From NCBI RefSeq assembly GCF_022836935.1, contig NZ_CP083239.1:1367501-1431500 (forward strand): 64,000 bases of DNA, in the 5' to 3' direction. Origin of the DNA: Ancylobacter polymorphus. GTDB taxonomy: Bacteria; Pseudomonadota; Alphaproteobacteria; Rhizobiales; Xanthobacteraceae. This document shows, piece after piece, positions 1-9,554 of the stretch. The first letter of the stretch is position 1. Each line of letters begins with the position of its first letter. A model generated the notes under the pieces. That model was not told the origin of the DNA. It searched no databases and worked only from the letters and a program-made list of their open reading frames with translations. The position numbers and the translations under genes were made by a program.

Positions 1-88
1 CGTGGAAGACGACCACGTTGATAGGCCGGGTGTGTAAGTATGGCAACATATTGAGCTTACCGGTACTAATCGTTCGATTGGCTTGATC
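1..88 (+). rRNA. rrl: 23S ribosomal RNA, 3' end (5' part outside window)
   Basis: The first bases match the conserved 3' terminus of bacterial 23S rRNA: GTTGATAGGCCGGGTGTG near position 18, then the TTGAGCTTACCGGTACTAAT block and the GGCTTGATC ending typical of alphaproteobacteria. The gene enters from the left edge, so only the last ~88 bases are visible. The exact 3' end is uncertain by a few bases. The 5S gene follows on the same strand, so this is the distal part of an rRNA operon. Confidence 0.93.
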
Positions 89-192
89 GTTCTCATCCTC
101 GATGGCCATCCCATCAGGATCAAAGACATCCAAAGACCAGGCGCAAACGCGCCGACCCAAAAGGGTCCTTGCTTCGCAAATTGCTGTGCTTC

Positions 193-316
193 GCCGGCCT
201 GGTGGCCATTGCGAGGAGCCCCAACCCGATCCCATCCCGAACTCGGCCGTTAAACTCCTCAGCGCCGATGGTACTATGTCTCAAGACCTGGGAGAGTAGG
301 TCGCTGCCAGGCCTGC
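193..316 (+). rRNA. rrf: 5S ribosomal RNA
   Basis: The sequence has the canonical 5S features: the CCCGATCCCATCCCGAACTC block, the GCGCCGATGGTACT block and the GGGAGAGTAGGTCGCTGCC block. The ends (GCCGGCCTGG at the 5' side and CCAGGCCTGC at the 3' side) pair to form helix I with one mismatch, which sets the boundaries to within a few bases. It lies about 100 bases downstream of the 23S 3' end, the usual order in an rRNA operon. Confidence 0.93.
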
Positions 317-351
317 TAAGCACAGCAAACACGCTCCTTCACAAACCAACC

Positions 352-387
352 AAAACCCCGCCCGTGAGAAATCACAGGCGGTGTTTT
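352..387 (+). terminator. Intrinsic terminator of the rRNA operon
   Basis: The left arm AAAACCCCGCC (352-362) pairs with the right arm GGCGGTGTTTT (377-387) with a single mismatch, around a 14-base loop. The A-run/T-run symmetry at the stem base and the position about 35 bases after 5S fit a Rho-independent terminator for the rRNA operon. Confidence 0.75.
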
Positions 388-787
388 GCTGTCGTGAATG
401 GTGCCCCACAGAGATCCATCAGCGCACGCGCTGGTTGCGCCTCAGTCGTGTTCGTCTATCCTGCCCCAAGTCAAACCCGGGGCGGAGGCGGTCGTGGGGA
501 ATGCCTAAGGCGCAGCACCGGCCGCCAGACTCGCCGGGCAAGGGAAGGCCGGGCCGCGGCCGTCGCCGCGTTTCAGCTTCTCAGCGGCGCAGGCCACCAT
601 TATCGCTGCGCTTCTCGCCGCCTTTGGCGCAGTTGTCGGCCATGCTGTCTCGGGCTGGGTCACGCGAGAGACCGCGCTGCTCCATGCCCAAGCCGAGCTT
701 GCTCAGCAGGCCAGGCGCCTCACCCACGAAATCGCGCAGCAGAATGAGAAGCAGCAGCATGAGATCTCTATCGAACGACAGAGATTT

Positions 788-1609
788 GTGCAGCAAACGA
801 TTAGCGCTGCCATAGCGCGCGGAACGGAGGAGGAGCAGCGTCGCGCGCTCCGCTTCTACGCCACAATCGGCATTATTGCCGAACCCTATGCGCAGAAGAT
901 TCTCGACCTTCCCGAGGACAAGCTGCCGGTGGCGGCGGCTCAGGCACCCGCCGCCGCAATTGCGCCCTTCGGCGGCCGCCTGTGGGGCGAGGGATCGACG
1001 GCGAGTGGGCTCGTTTTGCCGACACTCAGCATTGTCGACGGCAAAGTGGTGTCGCAGGGCGATATCAATGTCGACTTCATCCCGACCGCGTCAATTGGCG
1101 GCCGTTTCGAGGCAGCAGATCCACGCTTCATCGTGCTCGATTTCGCAGCGACGGATACGGCGGCAGGGCTTGTTAGCAGGCTCTCGACGCCGAATACGAA
1201 CGCCTCGGTTCACCTTGTCATCACCAGGGACGGCGGCATCATTCAGATGGTGCCGTTGGACCGGATTGCCTGGCACGCGGGGGCCAGCGAATGGAAGGGG
1301 CTCCGCGGGTTGAACGCACGCAGTATCGGGATTGATTTTGTCAACAACGGCCAGCTCCATAGCCGTCAGGATGGTGTTTGGACGACATGGGACGGCAAAA
1401 TCGTGCCCGACGCGCGCGTTTGCGCGCAGGACAGGACGGGCGGCAACCGGACGGTCGGTTTTGAGTGCTACAGCGAAGCGCAGATCGCCACGTCTGTCGC
1501 GCTTGTTCGGGCGTTGAAGCAAAGCTATCCGACGTTGATCGAGGTCGTCACCCAATCGGACATATCGCCGGGGCGGAAGATTGGTCCCGGCCCCCCTTTC
1601 CACTGGTAG
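788..1609 (+). CDS. N-acetylmuramoyl-L-alanine amidase-like protein, metal site degraded
   Basis: The protein resembles the Amidase_2 (AmpD/PGRP) fold: the strand holding the first zinc His (VHLVI), the WHAG segment, the SIGID strand and the C-terminal DI-PGRK-PGP-F-W motif are all visible. In active family members that motif reads GHSDIAPGRK-DPG, where the His and the final Asp bind zinc. Here they are Gln (TQSDI) and Gly (IGPG), and the usual catalytic Glu in IGIEL is Asp. Two of three metal ligands are therefore missing, so it is probably inactive as an amidase. The same frame is open back to 509 and encodes a membrane segment and a Gln-rich coiled stretch, but has no ATG; a good start with a GGAGG at 501 lies in another frame. 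A frameshift or pseudogenisation is likely. Confidence 0.6.
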   Translation: MQQTISAAIARGTEEEQRRALRFYATIGIIAEPYAQKILDLPEDKLPVAAAQAPAAAIAPFGGRLWGEGSTASGLVLPTLSIVDGKVVSQGDINVDFIPTASIGGRFEAADPRFIVLDFAATDTAAGLVSRLSTPNTNASVHLVITRDGGIIQMVPLDRIAWHAGASEWKGLRGLNARSIGIDFVNNGQLHSRQDGVWTTWDGKIVPDARVCAQDRTGGNRTVGFECYSEAQIATSVALVRALKQSYPTLIEVVTQSDISPGRKIGPGPPFHW

Positions 1610-1639
1610 TCTTCAGATGATGCGGCGAAAGCACGTCGG

Positions 1640-1785
1640 CGCAGCCGGTCACCGAGAGGCGAGCCGCTGCGGTATTCCTCACGGCCGTTGGAAAACGACG
1701 ACCTTCGTCGCAGGACTGTGCCTGGCCAGAATCGCCGCGCCCTTGGTGCTCGACGGCCCGATACACGCCGCCCCTAAGCCTTGAT
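1640..1785 (+). pseudogene. IS630-family transposase remnant
   Basis: A short translated stretch (HGRWKTTTFVAGL followed by APLVLDGPI) matches the conserved core of IS630-type DDE transposases, where the usual sequence is HGHWKTTTFVAGL and a VLDGP motif. Just upstream, another frame reads PRGEPLR, like the PRGERL motif that normally comes immediately before it, so a frameshift sits between the two. No start, no catalytic DDE set and no terminal repeats are visible. This is a decayed internal fragment beside an IS3 remnant. Confidence 0.55.
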
Positions 1786-1816
1786 GCAGCTTGACGTTCG
1801 TCTGGCCATAGAGCGC

Positions 1817-2055
1817 GGATGATGAGGCTCAATCGCAGCCCGAGTGAGCATGCCCGGCACGATGACGTGCTCGCGATGGCGATCGACCGGAGCCTCAAGA
1901 GCAGCGATCGAACCTATGGCGCACGACGCGTCTGGCACGATGTGCTGGCGGCGGGGCTCTCCCGCGGGCTGCATCGGGTCGAACGGATCATACGGGAGCA
2001 TGGTTGCGAGCCCGGCAGCCCGATCGAGTTCGAGGAGCGAGCTAAATTAGCTTAA
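1817..2055 (+). pseudogene. IS3-family OrfB transposase remnant
   Basis: The 78-residue open frame carries the HTH_21-type N-terminal region of IS3 OrfB transposases: NRSPSEHARHDD, then RTYGARRVWHDVL, then GLHRVERIIREHG. The retroviral-integrase-like catalytic domain that should follow is absent, since the reading frame diverges after the REHG motif and stops at 2055. No terminal inverted repeats were recognised. With the IS630 fragment just upstream, it marks a decayed mobile-element patch between the rRNA operon and tRNA-Ser. Confidence 0.65.
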
Positions 2056-2223
2056 TCTCATGTCGACGGAACCGGCAGCAAGCCAGAGCCCCGCATTAGC
2101 CTCGCGAGGGGTGTTGAGCAGGGGAAAATTGGGCGCGCATTCTAGGGGCACAACGTATTTGCGCTCCATCGAGAACATTGCCTAAGCTTTTGAAATATAA
2201 AGCCTTGCTAGGCCGGCGGGGCG

Positions 2224-2314
<91 letters not shown>

Positions 2315-3012
2315 ACATGCGGGCGCGGGGTCAGTCGCGCCGAGATGTGGGCTCCATAGCCGAGCCACGTGCTCCGCACAAGTACCCAAGCCGTCCGACT
2401 GCCGATTCATGGCTTCCTTCGCCACCATGGAGCAGACTGCCTCCGAAACAATGGAACAAGGAATGCGCGCGCCGCCAGATTCCGGCTGAATCGTCGGTAC
2501 GGCCAACCGGCGCGGCTAACCGGCGGCGGGTAGGTGTGAGTGAATCATCGCGGCAGGCAAGGATCTGTACGGACTTTGGGGGGACCAACTTTCCCGCCGC
2601 ACCGCCATGTCGGCGGTGCGATGCGGTACCGCGCGACGCCGGCACGAAGCGCGCCATAGCCACCCGCCGAGCGAAGGCGCCATGGCCTCGGTCGATCCGG
2701 ATGCCGTATCAATTCGGTCTCGCCCGAAGAAAACGCCTAAAGCCCCAGGCTGGGCTATTTCTGGAAACCTCGAAATGAGCGACCCGCCGAGCCTTGGCTC
2801 TGCCCCGACGGAAACCGCTCGCAAGCGCGGCATCGGCGGCACGTGGCCTTGCCGGTAAGGCTTTATGGCGTGTTTATGGCGCCATCGGCCGCGTCGGGCG
2901 CAGTGCAGGGCTGCGCTTGCCAGTATGGCGTCGCGAGCGTTATCTCCTCGTATCTTGAGGCATGAAGCCCCGTGGGCTGGCCTCCTTTTGCGCGCCTTAT
3001 GGGATACCAGAG
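2315..3012. other. About 700 bp without a supported gene; strong hairpin inside
   Basis: The open frames here do not resemble known proteins and lack the strong third-position GC bias of the real genes. The most notable element is a perfect 9-bp inverted repeat, CGCACCGCC (2598-2606) and GGCGGTGCG (2612-2620), with a 5-base loop. It is followed at once by the 10-bp palindrome GCGGTACCGC (2623-2632). No T-run follows, so it is not a clear terminator. The L,D-transpeptidase promoter presumably lies in the last 100 bases, but no box was recognised. Confidence 0.5.
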
Positions 3013-3711
3013 ATGATGAGCGACAGTCGCACAGCCGGTGAGAGGGTTGCGGGCGCCCGCAGCCTGGTGGGCGGGATCAGCCGCCGCGGCTTCCTCGCCG
3101 GCTCGGCGCTCAGCCTCGGCGCGTTGGGTCTGGCGGGCTGCGCCAACCCGGACGGGATGAGCCTCGCCGAGGCGGCCAAGGTCTATGGCCCGGTGCCGGA
3201 GGAGAAATTCCCCATTCCGGCGGTCGATGTCAGCAAGGTCAATCCGAAATATTTCCGCCGCACCGTCCGCTACGAAACCGACGAGGCGCCGGGTACCATC
3301 ATCGTCGACCCGAAGAATTACTATGTGTACCGCGTCGAGGGGGATGGCATGGCGACCCGCTACGGCGCCAATGTCGGCCGCGAGGGCTTCCTGTGGAGCG
3401 GTGACGCCTATGTCGGGCGCAAGAGCGAATGGGCGACGTGGACACCGCCCAAGGAAATGATCAAGCGCCAGCCGGAAGCGGCCAAATATGCCCGCGGCAT
3501 GCCAGGCGGCCTCGACAATCCGCTGGGTGCGCGCACGCTGCATCTTTACCAGAACGGCGTCTACACGCTGTACACGATCTACGCGACGAGCGATCCGGAA
3601 TCGATTGGCTCGGGGGTTACCAGCGGCTGCGTCGGGCTTCTGAGCCAGGACATGATCCAGCTCTATAACGAAACCCCGGTGAAGACCAAGGTGGTGGTAC
3701 TGCCCGCCTAG
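3013..3711 (+). CDS. L,D-transpeptidase (YkuD/ErfK family) with twin-arginine lipoprotein signal
   Basis: Predicted periplasmic peptidoglycan cross-linking enzyme (3-3 cross-links or attachment of envelope proteins). The N-terminus contains SRRGFLAGSALSLGALGLAGC, a twin-arginine-type signal ending in a lipobox Cys. The mature part is a YkuD domain ending in the GSGVTSGCVGL motif, whose Cys is the family nucleophile; the family His precedes it by several residues in most members, and here the preceding region reads TIYATSDPESIGSG, so the His position should be checked. The start at 3013 is preferred to 2962 because the codons between them have poor GC3 and the signal sequence fits better. It appears to be monocistronic. 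Confidence 0.8.
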   Translation: MMSDSRTAGERVAGARSLVGGISRRGFLAGSALSLGALGLAGCANPDGMSLAEAAKVYGPVPEEKFPIPAVDVSKVNPKYFRRTVRYETDEAPGTIIVDPKNYYVYRVEGDGMATRYGANVGREGFLWSGDAYVGRKSEWATWTPPKEMIKRQPEAAKYARGMPGGLDNPLGARTLHLYQNGVYTLYTIYATSDPESIGSGVTSGCVGLLSQDMIQLYNETPVKTKVVVLPA

Positions 3712-4012
3712 GCAAGCAGAATGTGCGTGCGCAGGGCGTATCGTCGGCCTGAAGGCAATTGCCGTACCCGCGTCATGCCGCGCCGCTCGCCTGACATCTG
3801 CATCTGAAGGTGCGTTGGACCTTCGGAGAACCCGGGCCGCCGCACCTGCCAAGGTTAGGGCTCCCTCCTTGGTGCCCGCTGCCTTTTTCCGTGGAAGCGG
3901 GAACCGTCAGCAAACTGTCAGCGCTTCTGCCCGAAATTTGCCGTGAGGGCGGTATTGTGATGGCGGCCGCCAGGGGCGCCGTCACGGCCTGCCCGGTCAA
4001 GCGGGTGAACGG
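3712..4012. other. Intergenic stretch with an interrupted inverted repeat
   Basis: About 300 bases between the L,D-transpeptidase and the glycosyltransferase. It contains CCAAGG-tt-AGGG-ct-CCCT-CCTTGG (3849-3872), an almost perfect hairpin interrupted by a TT bulge, with a TTTTT run about a dozen bases further on. This may act as a weak terminator for the upstream gene. No promoter boxes are convincing and no coding frame is supported. Confidence 0.4.
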
Positions 4013-6118
4013 ATGGACGGCAGTGCGGAGCGCCCGGTCTCGGACGACGGAGCATCCTGGACGGGTGCGGGGAACGCCGCCCTAACAACGTCAGGCATCT
4101 CGCGGGCCGGGTCTCTCTGGCGCCTGCGGGACGACGTGGCGCACCTGCTTCCTCTACACGGGGTACAGCCTTTCATGGCGGCCGGCCTGGTCGGCATGGG
4201 GATCGATCTCCTCGCCTTCCTGGCGCTGCTCGGCCTCGGCCTCGGGGTGATGGGCGCGCAGCTTGTCAGTTTCGCACTCTCGACCTTCTGCCTGTTCGGG
4301 CTGAGCTTGCGGTGGGTGCAGCCGCGCCTCGGCGTTACGCTCCGTCCGCCCAGGGCTGAACTTTCCGGACGCATCGCCGCGGTGGTCATGCTGGCACTGG
4401 CGCTGCGGAGCGGAATACTGGCGAGCGCCGCAGCTCTTGTCGGCCTGCCCGCGCCCCTCGCCATCCTGCCCGCGATCGCCGCGACCGCGATGGTGAACGC
4501 ACTCGGCGTGGGGTTCTTCGTCTGGCCGGGGGCGCTGGCGCCCCTTTCGCGCACGGCGCGCTGGCGGCTGGCCGCCGTCGGGGTGGTGGCCTACAGCGTC
4601 GCGCTGCGGCTGATGTATCTCGGCGTCACCGAACTGATCCCGCAGGAGGCCTATTACTGGAACTACGCCCAGCATCTCGATATCGGTTATCTCGACCATC
4701 CGCCGATGGTGGCGTGGCTGATCTGGATCGGCACGGGGCTGTTCGGCAATACCGAGTTCGGTGTCCGCATCGCGGCCTGGCTATGTTGGGGCGCGACTGC
4801 CTTCTTCAGTTTCGGCCTGGCCATACGACTATTCGGTCGTTCCGCCGCTTTCGTCACCGTTCTGCTGGTCGCCGTGCTGCCGTTCTATTTCGGCACCGGC
4901 CTTGTCATGACGCCCGATGCGCCGCTTACCGCCTTCTGGGCCGGGACGTTGTATTTCCTGGAGCGGGCCCTGCGCGGTGGCCAGGCGAATGCCTGGTGGG
5001 GCGCCGGCCTCTGCCTCGGCCTCGGCCTCCTGTCGAAGTACACGATCGGTCTCCTGGTGCCGGCGGCCTTTCTGTTCATGCTGATCGACGCGCGGGCGCG
5101 GGCGTGGTTCCGGCGACCGGAGCCCTATCTCGCGGGCCTCATTGCTGTGCTGGTCTTCTCGCCCGTCATCATCTGGAACCTTGAAAACGACCTAGCTTCC
5201 TTCGCCTTCCAGAGCACACGCCGGGTCAGTGGCAGTTTCCGCTTCTCGCTGCCCGAACTGATACTGGGCATTGCCGGTCTGTTGACACCTATCGGGCTGA
5301 TGGCCGCTGTCGGCGTGCTGTGGCTGCGCGAGCGGGGCGTGCGGCGCACGGCAGTGGTCCCTGAAGTGCAGGAGGTCGACCGGCGCCGCTGGCGTTTCGT
5401 CGGGGTGTTCACCCTCGTCCCGCTTTCGGTTTTCGTCGTCTTCAGCCTGTTCCACATGTCGCGGCTGAACTGGACGGGGCCGCTCTGGCTGGCGGTCCTG
5501 CCGGCGGTGGCGGCCAGCCTCCTCGCGGCATCGAGCCACATCGGTGGGGCTCAGCGGTGGCTGCAGCGCGCCTTCGTGCCCACCATTGCCATCACGCTGG
5601 TGCTGTGCGGCCTCGGGCTGGGCTATCTCGTCGCCGGCGTGCCGGGACTGCAGCGGTTTTCACCGTTTCCCGCCGTGCCGGTCGCCTGGCGTGACTTCGG
5701 CGCCCAGGCGGCAAGCCTCGCCGAGGAGGTGAGGGCGTCCACCGGGGAGGAACCGGTACTGATCGGCCTCGACCTCTACAATGTTGCGAGCCAGCTTGCC
5801 TTCTATGCCGCGGGACCCGATGCCGCGCACGGCATGTCCGTCGGGCGCGGTGTTCTCGGCCAACCTGCCCTCATGTACAGCTATTGGTACCGGCCGGAAA
5901 CGGTTGGGGGTCGGCGGGCTGTGCTGTTTTCCTTCTCGCAGCGGCAAATCGAGAACCCCCTCCTGCCCCGATCTTTCGATGGGCTCGGCGAGGTGAAGCG
6001 GCGCGACGTGACGCGCGATGGCCGCGTGGTGGGCCACTTCTTCTACCGGATCGGGCGCCTCAAGGCGCAGCCGGCCGTGGACGGCTCGATTTTCGCGCTG
6101 CCGTTCACAGCCGACTGA
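4013..6118 (+). CDS. GtrA-GT39 fusion: membrane glycosyltransferase (ArnT/PMT-like)
   Basis: A 701-residue integral membrane protein with two parts. Residues ~45-165 form a four-helix GtrA-like domain, the module that moves or supplies polyprenyl-phosphate-linked sugars. From ~190 it is a GT39/GT83-type glycosyltransferase, recognisable by the PQEAYYWNYAQHLDIGYLDHPP segment of periplasmic loop 1 (catalytic acidic residues and DHPP), many transmembrane helices and the LLSKYTI segment. It probably transfers a sugar from polyprenyl phosphate to a lipid or envelope glycan in the periplasm. GtrA and GT39 usually occur as separate proteins, so the fusion suggests a coupled carrier and transferase. 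The substrate is unknown, and the gene converges with the fghA operon. Confidence 0.85.
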   Translation: MDGSAERPVSDDGASWTGAGNAALTTSGISRAGSLWRLRDDVAHLLPLHGVQPFMAAGLVGMGIDLLAFLALLGLGLGVMGAQLVSFALSTFCLFGLSLRWVQPRLGVTLRPPRAELSGRIAAVVMLALALRSGILASAAALVGLPAPLAILPAIAATAMVNALGVGFFVWPGALAPLSRTARWRLAAVGVVAYSVALRLMYLGVTELIPQEAYYWNYAQHLDIGYLDHPPMVAWLIWIGTGLFGNTEFGVRIAAWLCWGATAFFSFGLAIRLFGRSAAFVTVLLVAVLPFYFGTGLVMTPDAPLTAFWAGTLYFLERALRGGQANAWWGAGLCLGLGLLSKYTIGLLVPAAFLFMLIDARARAWFRRPEPYLAGLIAVLVFSPVIIWNLENDLASFAFQSTRRVSGSFRFSLPELILGIAGLLTPIGLMAAVGVLWLRERGVRRTAVVPEVQEVDRRRWRFVGVFTLVPLSVFVVFSLFHMSRLNWTGPLWLAVLPAVAASLLAASSHIGGAQRWLQRAFVPTIAITLVLCGLGLGYLVAGVPGLQRFSPFPAVPVAWRDFGAQAASLAEEVRASTGEEPVLIGLDLYNVASQLAFYAAGPDAAHGMSVGRGVLGQPALMYSYWYRPETVGGRRAVLFSFSQRQIENPLLPRSFDGLGEVKRRDVTRDGRVVGHFFYRIGRLKAQPAVDGSIFALPFTAD

Positions 6119-6145
6119 TCCAGCGACGCGGGCCGCCGCCGCGTC

Positions 6146-6993
6146 TTAGCGGCGGAGGCGGGCGGCGTGCCAGGCGATGTGGTCCGCCATGAAGGTGGAG
6201 ATGAAGAAATAGGAATGGTCGTAGCCCTCGCGCAGATGCAGCGTGAGGGGAATGCCCGCCTCCCGGCAGGCATCGGCCAGAAGCTGCGGGCGCAAACCGG
6301 TGTCCAGGAATGGATCGGCGCCGCCCTGATCGACCAGGAACTCGGGGAAACGCTTCCCGTCCTCGATCAGCGCCACCGCGTCATAGGCCCGCCAGGCGCT
6401 TTCATCCGTGCCGAGATATTTCTCCAGCGCCGGCCGCGACCAGTCCGCCGTGCTCGGCTGCACGATCGGCGCGAAGGCGGAACAGCTGCGGAATCGGTCC
6501 GGATGCTTCAGCGCCAGAGTGAGGGCGCCGTGCCCGCCCATGGAATGGCCGAAGATGCCCTGCCGGCTCATATCCGCCGGAAACTGCGCCGCGACGAGGG
6601 CGGTGAGTTCGTCGACGAGGTAGGAATACATCCGGTAATGCGTGGCGTAGGGCGCCTGGGTGGCGTCGAGATAGAAGCCAGCGCCGGAGCCGAACTGCCA
6701 ATTGTCCGGCTCGTCCGGCACGTCGCCGCCGCGCGGGCTGGTGTCGGGCGCGACGATGATGACGCCATGCGCGGCCGCGGCGGCGCGGTACTCGCCCTTT
6801 TCCATCACATTGGCATGGGTGCAGGTGAGGCCCGACAGATACCACAGCACCGGAACGGGTCCCTGCGCCGCCTGCCGCGGCACAAAGACGGCGAAGGTCA
6901 TCGGTGTGCCGGTGACGCGCGAGTCGTGCCGATACACGCCCTGCACGCCGCCATGCGACTTCGCCTTGGAGACGGTTTCCATCGTCGTTGCCA

Positions 6994-6994
<1 letters not shown>
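6146..6994 (-). CDS. fghA: S-formylglutathione hydrolase
   Basis: Catalyses hydrolysis of S-formylglutathione to formate and glutathione, the second step of glutathione-dependent formaldehyde oxidation in the cytosol. The 282-residue esterase-D-type alpha/beta hydrolase shows the SGLTCT oxyanion segment, the APDTSPRG motif, the nucleophile elbow GHSMGGHGA and the catalytic His in GYDHSYFF, all at family positions; the length is typical. Its ATG overlaps the stop codon of the upstream dehydrogenase by one base (TGATG), so translation is coupled in an frmR-frmA-fghA operon. Confidence 0.95.
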
Positions 6995-8121
<1,127 letters not shown>

Positions 8122-8148
8122 GGACTTCTCCCTCTCGGATCTCGTCGG

Positions 8149-8430
8149 CTATTTCAGATAGGTACGCAGGATCTTCATGATGGCGTCGAGCTCGTCGCTG
8201 GCGGGCGTCACGCCTGCCACGCCGATGGCATGACCGATGCTCTCGCGCAGGTGGATGTCGAGCACCTCGGCCATCAGCCCGCCGGCCGCGCCGCGAAGGG
8301 CGGCGATCTGCTGCAGCAGAACGCCGCATTCGGCTTCCGCCTCGATCGCCCGCTCCAGCGCCTCGGCCTGGCCCTTGATGCGGCGCAGCCGCGTCAGGGC
8401 GCGTTTCTTGTCGTCAGGGGAATGCGGCAT
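8149..8430 (-). CDS. frmR: FrmR/RcnR-type (CsoR family) repressor of the formaldehyde operon
   Basis: A 93-residue all-helical DUF156 (CsoR/RcnR/FrmR) regulator. Residues KKRALTRLRRIKGQ form the conserved N-terminal helix and the Cys in ECGVLLQQIAALRGA is the family Cys on helix 2. FrmR proteins sense formaldehyde through the N-terminal Pro and this Cys, and the N-terminus MPHSPDD fits. It is first in the operon with the dehydrogenase and hydrolase, and an RcnR/FrmR-type operator lies 46-61 bases upstream of its start codon, so autorepression relieved by formaldehyde is likely. Confidence 0.92.
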   Translation of the reverse strand: MPHSPDDKKRALTRLRRIKGQAEALERAIEAEAECGVLLQQIAALRGAAGGLMAEVLDIHLRESIGHAIGVAGVTPASDELDAIMKILRTYLK

Positions 8431-8475
8431 TCAGGCTTCCCGTGTCGCTGGCCGCGTTGGTCTGGGCGCATCAAT

Positions 8476-8491
8476 ATACTGGAGGGAGTAT
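8476..8491 (-). promoter_or_regulatory. FrmR/RcnR-type operator
   Basis: ATACT-GGAGGG-AGTAT (8476-8491) is an inverted repeat flanking a six-base purine/G tract, closely matching the TACT-G-tract-AGTA operators known for the RcnR/FrmR branch of the CsoR family. It lies 46-61 bases upstream of the frmR start codon, where bound repressor would block the operon promoter. Confidence 0.75.
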
Positions 8492-8614
8492 GCGCGCAAG
8501 GCAGGGTGGGTGCACTCCTGGCCATGAAAGGACGCAAAATGGCACGGCAGGCGGAGCCAAAGGCGCCGCCTGCCGGTGATGTGGTCCGGGATCTGTGGTG
8601 GGAGCTCCGTGCCT

Positions 8615-9409
8615 CTACTGGGCGGCGGCGCTGGCGCTTCGGGCGGCCGCGTCGATCACGTCGGCGACGACCTTGGGCTGGGTCATGAACACGGCGTGGC
8701 TCGCGGGAACCTCGGTGACCTTGGCACCGATGCGCTTGGCCATGTGCTGCAGCATGCGCTGGTCGAACGCCTTGTCGTCGGTGGCGATCACCGCCCAGCT
8801 CGGCTTGCTGCGCCAGGCCGCCTGGGTCAGCTTCGTGCCGAAGGAGGACATGGCGATCGGCACCTGCGAGTCGCGCATGAAGGCCGCGTCGGCGTCGTTG
8901 GTGTCGGCGGCGAAGCCGGCCTTGAACTGCGACGGCTTCACATAGCCGAAGCCATCCTCGCCGATGTCGAGCACGAATTCGGGCGGGGTGACGAAGCCCT
9001 CATATTGCTGCGCAGTCGTCTCGCCGGCATCGGGGGAGAGGGCGGAAACGTAGACGAGGCCCGCCACCTTCGGGTCGACGCCGGCTTCGGTGATGACGGT
9101 GCCGCCCCAGCTGTGGCCGACCAGAATGGTCGGGCCGTCCTGCCGCGCCAGCGCGCGCTTGGTGGCGGCAACGTCGTCCTCCAGCGAGGTGAGCGGGTTC
9201 TGCACGATGGTGACGCGGTAGCCGCGCTGGGTCAGCTGATCGTAGACGCCGCGCCAGCCGGAACCGTCGGCGAAGGCGCCGTGGACGAGCACGACATTGC
9301 GGACGGGCTGGGACGCCGGGATACCTTCGGCCGCGGGAGCCGCGACGGCGGTGGACAGGCTGGCGGCGGCGGCCATAGTAGCGAGCAGGCTGCGGGTCTT
9401 GATCGTCAT
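8615..9409 (-). CDS. Secreted alpha/beta hydrolase (esterase, EstC-like)
   Basis: A 264-residue protein with a Sec signal peptide (MTIKTRSLLATMAAAASLSTAVAA, cleaved near AAPAAEG). The hydrolase core shows VVLVHGAFADGSGW (oxyanion loop), the nucleophile elbow VGHSWGGTV and the catalytic His in PASHAVFMTQP. Its relatives are periplasmic esterases or lactonases of unknown substrate. The ATG at 9409 is chosen because it begins a good signal peptide; upstream codons are not coding-like. It is divergent from an OhrR-type MarR regulator, with two palindromes in between, so it is likely to be repressed by that regulator and induced by peroxide or an electrophile. Confidence 0.85.
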   Translation of the reverse strand: MTIKTRSLLATMAAAASLSTAVAAPAAEGIPASQPVRNVVLVHGAFADGSGWRGVYDQLTQRGYRVTIVQNPLTSLEDDVAATKRALARQDGPTILVGHSWGGTVITEAGVDPKVAGLVYVSALSPDAGETTAQQYEGFVTPPEFVLDIGEDGFGYVKPSQFKAGFAADTNDADAAFMRDSQVPIAMSSFGTKLTQAAWRSKPSWAVIATDDKAFDQRMLQHMAKRIGAKVTEVPASHAVFMTQPKVVADVIDAAARSASAAAQ

Positions 9410-9440
9410 GATCGGGCTCCTCATCGATTTGCGATAACGA

Positions 9441-9506
9441 TTATCGCGATAAATGTTTGATAGACGAGTGCCGGCGACCTGTCCAGCGCAAATCTTATCG
9501 CGATAT
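9441..9506. promoter_or_regulatory. Twin palindromic operators of the MarR/OhrR regulator
   Basis: Two copies of the palindrome TTATCGCGATA occur in the divergent intergenic region, at 9441-9452 (TTATCGCGATAA) and 9495-9506 (TTATCGCGATAT). The start-to-start distance is 54 bases, close to five helical turns, and a related half-site GCGATAACGA (9431-9440) abuts the first copy. Location between the hydrolase and the regulator gene makes them the obvious MarR-family binding sites. Confidence 0.75.
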
Positions 9507-9554
9507 TCTTTTTTGCGGCTGCCATCGCTATATTGATGGGGAAGGAGTCCTGTC

